64,000 nt of DNA from the NCBI RefSeq assembly GCF_030518795.1, contig NZ_CP130427.1:5146001-5210000 (forward strand), written 5' to 3'. The position numbers were made by a program, and so were the translations under genes. Positions within the stretch are counted from its first letter, which is position 1; the number at the start of each line of letters is the position of its first letter. Below are positions 58,560 through 64,000 of the stretch, piece by piece. The notes below the pieces were generated by a model. It had not been told where the DNA came from. It saw only the letters and a program-made list of their open reading frames with translations, and did not search any database. Source of the stretch: Micromonospora sp. NBRC 110009. Its GTDB lineage: Bacteria > Actinomycetota > Actinomycetes > Mycobacteriales > Micromonosporaceae.

Positions 58560-58994
58560 GTGTCGGACAAGCACGAGCAGGCCGAGGAGATGCGGCACGA
58601 GGTGCCGTCGACCGTCGCCCGGTCCGAGGACAAGGCGGTCCGGACCTACAAGAAGACCCTCGAGTCCGCCGAGCAGACCTACGGCGACGGGGAGCGCGCG
58701 CATCGCACCGCGTTCGCGTCGCTGAAGCACACGTACGAGAAGGTCGGGGACCACTGGGAGCGCAAGGAGCACAAGGGTCCGTCCGATCTCCAGGCGGCGC
58801 AGGGTGCCCCCGCGGCGCAGGAGCGGCCTCGCCCCACCGCGCAGGGGGTGGACGCCAACGCCAGCAAGGGGCACCTCGAGGCGGTGGCCCGCAAGGTCGG
58901 CATCGAAGACCCGGCGGATCTGGCCAGGGACGACCTCGTGCGGGCCATCGAGAAGGCCAACGCCCGGGCCACCGCGCGGGCTCGCAAGCGCTGA
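58560..58994 (+). CDS. ChaB-family protein with Rho-N/SAP-like tail
   Basis: 144 residues. The N-terminal 70 residues match ChaB (VPSTVARSEDKAVRTYKKTL, HRTAFASLKHTYEKVGDHWE). The C-terminal part (GHLEAVARKVGIEDPADLAR, DDLVRAIEKANARA) looks like the Rho N-terminal/SAP-like helical fold fused to ChaB in actinobacteria, which may bind nucleic acid. Highly charged and cytoplasmic. GTG 58560 has GGAGG five bases upstream. Original ChaB was tied to cation transport, but these fusions are uncharacterised stress proteins. Confidence 0.85.
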   Translation: MSDKHEQAEEMRHEVPSTVARSEDKAVRTYKKTLESAEQTYGDGERAHRTAFASLKHTYEKVGDHWERKEHKGPSDLQAAQGAPAAQERPRPTAQGVDANASKGHLEAVARKVGIEDPADLARDDLVRAIEKANARATARARKR

Positions 58995-59016
58995 GGGCAG
59001 GGCGCCACCGGGCGCC

Positions 59017-59041
59017 GTTTGGTTGTGCTCCGGGCGGGTAG
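59017..59041 (+). promoter_or_regulatory. SigB/SigF-type promoter for the 60-aa membrane protein
   Basis: GTTT (59017-59020), exactly 15 bases, GGGTAG (59036-59041), 35 bases before the ATG at 59077. This is the closest match in the window to the mycobacterial SigF consensus GTTT-N15-GGGTAT. Confidence 0.6.
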
Positions 59042-59076
59042 GGCAGCCGGCGAGCGGACAGGAGAGGCGGCACGAG

Positions 59077-59259
59077 ATGGGCATGGGTCGGATGGGTGAC
59101 GTGCTGGTCGGTGCGGCCGGCGACGTGGCCGGCGCGGTGGTCGACCCCCGGCAGGGGCTCAGCCGGTTGCGCGCGGCAGGCCCCGCGCGCGCCCTGGTCA
59201 CCGCGGGGGCGGGTCTGGTGATCGGCTACCTGGTGGCCCGGTCCCGGCGCCGCCGCTGA
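59077..59259 (+). CDS. 60-residue membrane-anchored stress-type protein
   Basis: MGDVLVGAAGDVAGAVVDPR is followed by one hydrophobic helix (ARALVTAGAGLVIGYLVARS) and a terminal RRRR. Unrecognised family. The ATG has GGAGAGG eight bases upstream and a SigB-type promoter 35 bases upstream, both supporting a real gene. Its last 62 bases overlap the end of the convergent ccmH gene, so the two transcripts would pair at their 3' ends. Confidence 0.7.
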   Translation: MGMGRMGDVLVGAAGDVAGAVVDPRQGLSRLRAAGPARALVTAGAGLVIGYLVARSRRRR

Positions 59260-60145
59260 CGCCGCCGATCAACCGGCTGATCTCCGCGGCGGCCGGGTGT
59301 CGCGGGGCGACGGCCAGGAAACGCCGCAGGGTCCGGTCCGCCTCGGCGGGGCGGTCGGTGCGTTCGGCCAGTCCCAGCACGAGCAGCCCGTCGGGCGAGT
59401 CCGGGGCGTGGGCGAGCACCTCCCGCGCGGTTCCCGCCGCCCCCGCCGAGTCGCCCGCGCGCAACAGCGCGAAGCCCAGTCGTAGCCGCAGCATGTCGTC
59501 GGGGCGGTCCCGCAGCGCCTCCCGGTACAGCTGGGCCGCGGCGTCGTACCGGTGCTGCGCCTCCAGGTCACCGGCCAGCTGCACGGCGACCGCCACCGGG
59601 TCGGCCGGGGCGGCCGCCGGCGCGGCGGGACGGGCGAGACGGTCGGCGGCGACCGCCACCGTCGCCACCAGGGCGACCAGCCCGAGGGAGAGTGCCCGCC
59701 AGGCGCGCCGCGCGGCCCGGGGGTCCGGTGGCGGCGCCGGCCCGGCTGCGGCCCGGCGCGCGCGGGGGCGCAGCGTCCGGACGGCGGCGTACCCGCCGCC
59801 CAGCAGGACGAGCAGGGGTACGCCCCAGAGCAGCAGTTCCGCCGTGCGGACCGGCGGATCGGTGAGCACGTCGGGGCCGTAGCGCGCCACGAACCACCGG
59901 CGGATCTCGGCGCGGTCCCGTCCCGCGGCGACCTGGTCGGCCACCGCCTGCCGCATCGCTGCGGCGATCGGCGAGTTGGAGTCCGCCACCGACTCGCCCT
60001 GGCAGGCCGGGCAGCGCAGTCCGGCGGCGACCGCCCGGACCGGGTCCGGCCCGGTGTGGTCGCCGGCGGACCGGGCGAGCCCCACGGCCGCGGCCAGGGT
60101 CAGCGCGGTGAGGACGAGCGCCACCAGGGCGCGCCGCCGGCTCAC
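59198..60145 (-). CDS. ccmH: Cytochrome c maturation protein CcmH fused to a TPR domain (CcmI-like)
   Basis: 315 residues. A signal anchor (ALVALVLTALTLAAAVGLAR) precedes the CcmH domain with the redox pair in LRCPACQGESVADSNS and the helix bundle RAEIRRWFVARYGPDVLTDP. A second membrane helix follows (ELLLWGVPLLVLLGGGYAAV), then another near residue 160 and a TPR-like C-terminal region (ALRDRPDDMLRLRLGFALLR). CcmH reduces apocytochrome cysteines; the TPR part is like CcmI/NrfG, which holds the apocytochrome. GTG overlaps the stop of ccmG (GTGA). Last gene of the coupled operon. Confidence 0.88.
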   Translation of the reverse strand: MSRRRALVALVLTALTLAAAVGLARSAGDHTGPDPVRAVAAGLRCPACQGESVADSNSPIAAAMRQAVADQVAAGRDRAEIRRWFVARYGPDVLTDPPVRTAELLLWGVPLLVLLGGGYAAVRTLRPRARRAAAGPAPPPDPRAARRAWRALSLGLVALVATVAVAADRLARPAAPAAAPADPVAVAVQLAGDLEAQHRYDAAAQLYREALRDRPDDMLRLRLGFALLRAGDSAGAAGTAREVLAHAPDSPDGLLVLGLAERTDRPAEADRTLRRFLAVAPRHPAAAEISRLIGGVSGGAGTGPPGSRSPDPPPR

Positions 60146-60693
60146 CCGGTCAGCAGCGGGCCCACCCGCTGCTCCAGCCACTCCCGGGTGACGACGCCCC
60201 GCTGACGGTCGACGATCCGGCCGGCCCGGTCGATCACGAACGTCTCCGGCACGCCGCGCACGCCCCAGTCGACCGCCCGGGTCCCGTCCGGGTCCGGCAG
60301 CACGGTCAGCCGGGTCGCCCCGGTCTCGGTGAGCAGCGACCGGACGGCCTCGGCGCCGTCCCGGATGTTCAGCCCGACCAGTCGCAGGCCCTGCGGGGAC
60401 CAGCGCCGTTCGGCGTCGACCAGCAGCGGCAGCTCGTCGCGGCAGGGGCCACACCAGGACGCGAAGACGTTGACCAGCACCACGTGTCCGCGGGCGTCGG
60501 CCAGGTCGAAGCGGCCGCCGTCCAGGGTGGTGCCGGACAGCGCGGGAGCGGGGGCGGGTGGCCCGGCGGTGGCCGTAGCGGTGGTCGGTGTCGCCGGGGC
60601 GCGCAGGCCGAGGGCGAGCAGCGTGCCGACGGCCGCGGTGAGCGCCAGCCCGACGACCTGCCCGGCCCGCAGCCAGGCCGGCCGGCGGATCAC
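60142..60693 (-). CDS. ccmG: CcmG/ResA-type membrane-anchored thioredoxin
   Basis: 183 residues. One N-terminal membrane helix (VVGLALTAAVGTLLALGLRA), an Ala/Pro/Thr linker, then a thioredoxin-fold TlpA/ResA domain with active site VFASWCGPCRDELPLL and GVRGVPETFVIDRAGRIVDR (cis-Pro region GVPET). It would keep apocytochrome CXXCH cysteines reduced outside the membrane. Start GTG overlaps ccmF's stop (GTGA) and its stop overlaps ccmH's start, so the operon is translationally coupled. Confidence 0.92.
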   Translation of the reverse strand: MIRRPAWLRAGQVVGLALTAAVGTLLALGLRAPATPTTATATAGPPAPAPALSGTTLDGGRFDLADARGHVVLVNVFASWCGPCRDELPLLVDAERRWSPQGLRLVGLNIRDGAEAVRSLLTETGATRLTVLPDPDGTRAVDWGVRGVPETFVIDRAGRIVDRQRGVVTREWLEQRVGPLLTG

Positions 60694-62624
60694 CGGGCGG
60701 CTCCGGAGCCGGCCGCGACGGGCGTGGCGCCGACCTCCGTCGGCGCGGTCGGCCGGCGCCGGGGACCGGCCGCGCCGACCGCCGCCATCAGGCCGCCCAG
60801 GGCGGTCAGCCCACCGCCGGCCCAGAGCAGCCCGACCAGTGGGTTCACCGCCAGCCGTACGGTCGCGCTGCCGCTGTCCGGGGCGACCGCGAGCAGCGTG
60901 ACGTACGTGTCGCGGAGCGGGCCGGTGTCGATCGCCGGCACGGTGACGGCGGTGTCCCGGGCCGGGTGGTAGCGCAGGGCCGGTGTCGCGGTGCGTCCCG
61001 TGGACAACCGCAGCCGCGCCCGGGCCGACATGCCGTCGCTGCCGCCCGCACGGTCGACCCCGATCAGGCGCGCGCTCACGTCGGCGACCCGGATCGTCTC
61101 CCCGGTCCGGATGGTCCGCTCGGTGTGCCGGCCGTACGCCGAGGACCCGGCGACGCCCACCGCCACCAGGGCGATGCCGGCGTGCGCGACCAGCCCGGCC
61201 AGGCGGGACGGCCGCCGGAACGCGCCCGGCCCGCGCAGCCGTTCGACCAGTTCGCCGGCCAGGCCGGCGAGCACGAACGCGGCCGCGCCGAAGGCGGCGA
61301 GCGCGGGCGGTCCGGGGCGGCTGAGCAGCCCGGTCGCGGCGACGGTTGCCAGGGCGGCGGCCGTGGGCAGGACGAGCCGGCGCACGGCCGCCGCCCGGTC
61401 CCGCACCCGCAGTGCCGGGGTCACCCCGGCGACCAGCAGCAGCACGACCGCCAACGGCACCGCGGTCCGCTGGTAGTAGTCCGGCCCGACCGAGACGCGG
61501 GGGCCGCCGAGCGGTCCGGAGAGCAGCGGCAGGACCGTGCCGATCAGCACCACCGCGGCGATCGTCACCAGCAGGACCCCGTTGACCAGCACCGCGGTGG
61601 TCCGGGACAGCAGCGGGGGGCCGGTGCGGGTGGCCGGCGTGGGTGGGCGCCGCCCGACCACCAGGGTCGACCCGACGACCGCCAGCAGCACGAAGCCGAG
61701 GAGCAGGGGGCCCAGCGGTGAGTCGGTGAAGGCGTGCACGCTGGCCACGGCGCCGGATCGGGTGAGGAACGTGCCGAGCAGCACCAGCAGGAAGCTCGCG
61801 CAGGCCAGCGCGGTGTGCCAACCGGCCCGCCCGGCGGCGCGGGCCAGCCCGGTGTGCAGGAACGCGGTGGCGGTCAGCCAGGGCAGCAGGGAGGCGTTCT
61901 CCACCGGGTCCCACGCCCAGTAGCCGCCCCAGCCCAGCACCGCGTACGACCACCAGGCGCCCAGGCCGATACCGGCGGTCAGCGCGGCCCACGCGGCCAG
62001 CGCCCAGGGTCGGGCGGCGCGCAGCCAGCCCCGGCCGTCCGGCCCGGCCAGCGGCGCGGCCAGCGCGAAGGCGAACGGGACGACCAGACCGACGTAGCCG
62101 GCGTAGAGCAACGGCGGATGCACCCCCATCGCGGGATGCTGCTGCAGCAGCGGGTTCGGCCCGGGCCCGTCGGCGGGCACCGGGTCGACCGCCCGGAACG
62201 GGTTCGCGGCGAAGCTGGACAGGGCGAAGAAGAACAGGGTGACCACGCTGACGACGACCATCGCGTACGCGTGCAGCCGGGGCGGGTACACGCGCCGTGC
62301 CAGCAGCGCCGCGTAGCCACCCAGCACCAGCAGCCACAGCAGCAGCGACCCGTCGAGGGCGGACCAGAGACTGGTCGCCGTGTAGTACAGCGGCACGTGC
62401 CGTCCGCCGTTCTCCGCCACGAACCTGACGCTGAAGTCGTGCCGGAGCAGCGCCACCTCCAGCAGGGCGCAGGCGGTGGCGGCGGCGGCCAGGGTGAGTG
62501 CGGTGCCGGCCCGGGCCGGCCGGGTGGGCGCGCCGAAGAGGGCCGCCCGCAGCCAGAGCAGGGCGGTCAGGGTGGCGCAGCCGAGCCCGGCCGCGAGGCT
62601 GAGCGTGCCGAGCTCACCGAGCAT
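60690..62624 (-). CDS. ccmF: CcmF-type cytochrome c heme lyase
   Basis: 644 residues, about fifteen membrane helices, the normal CcmF length. The heme-handling WWD motif is WGGYWAWDPVENASLLPWL near residue 235; QQHPAMGVHPPLLYAGYVG and FLTRSGAVASVHAF are other CcmF landmarks with conserved His residues. The C-terminal extracytoplasmic domain spans about 490-610. It attaches heme from CcmE to apocytochrome c. ATG 62624 begins 11 bases inside the end of ccmE. No codon-usage difference from neighbours is obvious. Confidence 0.93.
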   Translation of the reverse strand: MLGELGTLSLAAGLGCATLTALLWLRAALFGAPTRPARAGTALTLAAAATACALLEVALLRHDFSVRFVAENGGRHVPLYYTATSLWSALDGSLLLWLLVLGGYAALLARRVYPPRLHAYAMVVVSVVTLFFFALSSFAANPFRAVDPVPADGPGPNPLLQQHPAMGVHPPLLYAGYVGLVVPFAFALAAPLAGPDGRGWLRAARPWALAAWAALTAGIGLGAWWSYAVLGWGGYWAWDPVENASLLPWLTATAFLHTGLARAAGRAGWHTALACASFLLVLLGTFLTRSGAVASVHAFTDSPLGPLLLGFVLLAVVGSTLVVGRRPPTPATRTGPPLLSRTTAVLVNGVLLVTIAAVVLIGTVLPLLSGPLGGPRVSVGPDYYQRTAVPLAVVLLLVAGVTPALRVRDRAAAVRRLVLPTAAALATVAATGLLSRPGPPALAAFGAAAFVLAGLAGELVERLRGPGAFRRPSRLAGLVAHAGIALVAVGVAGSSAYGRHTERTIRTGETIRVADVSARLIGVDRAGGSDGMSARARLRLSTGRTATPALRYHPARDTAVTVPAIDTGPLRDTYVTLLAVAPDSGSATVRLAVNPLVGLLWAGGGLTALGGLMAAVGAAGPRRRPTAPTEVGATPVAAGSGAAR

Positions 62625-63018
62625 CGACCGGTCCGGCGGTGGACGGGCGGTACTCGTTGCCGTGCCGGACCAGGACCTGGTCGGCGTGGAAGATCCCGTC
62701 GGTGGAGAGGCTGCCCTCGACGACCGCGCCCTGGCCCTCGCGGAACGTCTCCGGGGGCATGCCGCGCTGCTGCACGGTGATCTCGTGCCCGCCGTCGCCC
62801 AGGCGGAACACCACGAGGTCGCCGTCGCGGCGCAGCGACCCGGGCACCACCTCACCGCCGAGGCGGACCCGCTCCCGGGCGGCGGCCGGGTCCGCCAGCA
62901 CCTCGGCGGGGGTGCGGTAGTAGGTCAGGGTGTCGCGCAGCGCGGCGGTGACCAGCAGCCCGCCGGCGGCGACCAGCACGGCGACCAGGGCGGTCCCGCC
63001 CACCCGGCGGCGGTTCAT
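62614..63018 (-). CDS. ccmE: Heme chaperone CcmE
   Basis: 134 residues. An N-terminal anchor (ALVAVLVAAGGLLVTAAL) precedes an OB-fold: YYRTPAEVLADPAAARERVR, LGGEVVPGSLRRDGDLVVF and VVEGSLSTDGIFHADQVL. The heme-binding His119 stands in VLVRHGNEYRP, the HxxxY form of the canonical System I chaperone rather than the CxxxY variant. It carries heme from CcmC to CcmF outside the membrane. ATG overlaps ccmC's stop (ATGA). Confidence 0.92.
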   Translation of the reverse strand: MNRRRVGGTALVAVLVAAGGLLVTAALRDTLTYYRTPAEVLADPAAARERVRLGGEVVPGSLRRDGDLVVFRLGDGGHEITVQQRGMPPETFREGQGAVVEGSLSTDGIFHADQVLVRHGNEYRPSTAGPVDAR

Positions 63019-63773
63019 CCGACCCGGGCCGGCAGGCGCCGGGCGGCGGGAGAGGCGGCGGTGGCCGAGCCACGTTCCAGCCGGACCACCCGGTGCAGCA
63101 GGACGCAGAGCGCGGCGAGGGTCGCGGCGGCCACGGCCAGCAGCAGCGCGACCCCCAGCCGGGGGTCGATCGGCGGGCGCTGCGGGGCGAGCACGGTCGC
63201 CTGCTGGTGCAGCGACCGCCACCAGACCACGGAGAAGTGCACCACGGGGACGAGCAGGAATCCGGCCACCCCGATGATCGCGGCCGGGCGGGCCACCCGG
63301 GGGTCGGCGTCGTCGCGCGCCCCGGTCCATTCGCCCAGCGCGCGCCGCAGGGCCAGGTATCCGGCGTAGGCGAGCAGCAGCAGGGCGGTGCTGACCAGTC
63401 GGGGGTCCCAGGCCCACCAGGTACCCCAGACCAGGTGCCCCCAGAGCGATCCGGTGCCGATGGCGGCGGCGGTGAGCACGACGCCGATCTCCGCGCCGGC
63501 CCGGGCGAACCGGTCCCAGCGCGGGTCGCCGCCGATCAGGTAGGCGAGGCTGGCGGCCAGCACCACGCCGAACGCGGCGTAGGCCACCCAGGCGGCGGGC
63601 ACGTGCAGGTACATCAGCCGTTGTGCCTGGCCCTGCACCTGGTCCGGGGGCGCCAGCCAGCCGCCGGCCAGTGCCGCCGCCGCGGCCAGCCCGCCGGCGA
63701 GCCAGGCGAGGGTGCGGCGCGCGGCGGCCCCTCGGGCGGTGTCCGCGACAAGGTCCAGCGTGGAGGCTGACAT
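63015..63773 (-). CDS. ccmC: Heme-handling membrane protein CcmC
   Basis: 252 residues with six membrane helices. YLHVPAAWVAYAAFGVVLAA, the WWD motif WGTWWAWDPRLVSTALLLL and VVHFSVVWWRSLHQQAT with flanking His ligands are CcmC signatures. It loads heme onto CcmE. ATG 63773 has GGGAG upstream. It is the first gene of the ccmC-E-F-G-H operon. The ccmA/ccmB ABC subunits that release holo-CcmE in System I are not in the window. The promoter must lie in 63774-63900. Confidence 0.92.
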   Translation of the reverse strand: MSASTLDLVADTARGAAARRTLAWLAGGLAAAAALAGGWLAPPDQVQGQAQRLMYLHVPAAWVAYAAFGVVLAASLAYLIGGDPRWDRFARAGAEIGVVLTAAAIGTGSLWGHLVWGTWWAWDPRLVSTALLLLAYAGYLALRRALGEWTGARDDADPRVARPAAIIGVAGFLLVPVVHFSVVWWRSLHQQATVLAPQRPPIDPRLGVALLLAVAAATLAALCVLLHRVVRLERGSATAASPAARRLPARVG

Positions 63774-63828
63774 GATCTCCCTGTCCGCGCCCGCGCTGGC
63801 GCTTGACGGATGGGCGGAAGTGCGCATC

Positions 63829-63840
63829 CACCATAAGGTG
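63829..63840. promoter_or_regulatory. Palindrome in the ccm/edge-gene intergenic region
   Basis: CACC-ATAA-GGTG is a 4-4-4 inverted repeat 56 bases upstream of ccmC and 60 bases before the divergent start at 63901. A second AT-richer patch (CCATAAAAGG) is at 63868-63877. These are the only operator-like elements seen for the operon. Confidence 0.35.
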
Positions 63841-63900
63841 CGTGAATCGCCCGATGCCCCGTATCGCCATAAAAGGGCGGTAACCGGCTGACCCGGTCTA

Positions 63901-64000
63901 ATGTCCGTCCCGGTGGAGACCCCAGCGCAGACCACGTCGAGCGCGGCCGGACGGCAGCCCCGGCCGCGCCCGTTGCTCGCCGCGTCGGCCATGCTGCTGC
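63901..64000 (+). CDS. N-terminal fragment of a gene divergent from ccm
   Basis: Only 33 residues lie in the window (SVPVETPAQTTSSAAGRQPR, then PRPLLAASAMLL). A polar leader followed by the beginning of a hydrophobic stretch suggests a membrane-anchored protein. ATG 63901 and GTG 63913 are in the same frame; no strong ribosome site is visible for either. Being divergent from a cytochrome c maturation operon, it may encode a c-type cytochrome or its membrane partner (for example a NrfH/NapC-like protein), but this is a guess from context. Confidence 0.45.
   Translation, partial: MSVPVETPAQTTSSAAGRQPRPRPLLAASAMLL

Noticed and set aside
1..64000. tRNA/rRNA genes, CRISPR arrays, IS elements or prophage
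   Set aside because: None seen: no cloverleaf with a T-loop motif, no regularly spaced repeats, no transposase or integrase motifs in any credible frame, including around the Tc locus.

Overview
The window is chromosomal DNA of a very GC-rich actinobacterium. Codon third positions are almost all G or C, GTG starts are common, and genes are often coupled by ATGA or GTGA overlaps. The gene repertoire (HelY-type helicase, SigB/SigF-family sigma factor, DUF4873, ChaB, actinobacterial LPMO) and protein style fit Micromonosporaceae, most likely Micromonospora or a close relative. This is a judgement by eye, with no database search. No rRNA, tRNA, insertion sequence, prophage or CRISPR array was seen.

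Layout. 1-12 kb: housekeeping and small accessory genes (HAD fragment, helY, MHYT sensor, 5'-3' exonuclease, a MFS pump divergent from a HxlR-peroxiredoxin fusion, a zinc-independent rpmJ paralogue, SDR, GT2, DUF218). 11.3-13.3 kb: a TetR/DUF4873/diiron-oxygenase module around a clear operator. 13.3-17.3 kb: a GlsB/STAS/BON stress-like operon divergent from a response regulator/histidine kinase/GerMN-lipoprotein operon. 17.4-18.1 kb: a decayed histidine kinase. 18.1-19.7 kb: a DinB-like gene and a SigB/SigF-family sigma factor.

19.7-31.8 kb looks like an alpha-glucan utilisation region: a GH65 phosphorylase, a secreted beta-helix glycosidase resembling GH87 alpha-1,3-glucanases, a LacI regulator, a complete ABC sugar importer and an intracellular GH13 alpha-glucosidase. 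A plausible flow is extracellular cleavage, oligosaccharide import, then hydrolysis or phosphorolysis inside the cell. Inverted repeats sharing CTT...AAG cores lie at several of its promoters.

32.1-45.2 kb is the most striking part: a two-gene Tc (toxin complex) locus. The first gene encodes a compact TcA with N-terminal Ig-like modules, a long helical pore segment and a TcB-binding end. The second encodes a TcB-TcC fusion with SpvB, beta-propeller, an inserted PA14 domain, RHS repeats and core, and a C-terminal LHH-type HNH nuclease candidate followed by hydrophobic segments. Strong hairpin terminators flank the locus and no immunity gene is evident.

45.2-64 kb: a membrane SRPBCC-CBM2-like fusion, ltrA, GNAT, YjbR, a TetR|MarR-DHA2 efflux module around nested palindromes, a PAP2 phosphatase, a chitin/cellulose-type LPMO with a CBM5/12-like domain, a DUF305 lipoprotein, DUF1772, AraC, a second DHA2 pump, and small stress-type genes (DUF1469 holin-like, ChaB, a 60-aa membrane protein) with SigB-type promoter candidates. 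Last is a tightly coupled cytochrome c maturation operon (ccmC-E-F-G-H, System I), unusual for an actinobacterium, with the start of a divergent gene at the window edge.
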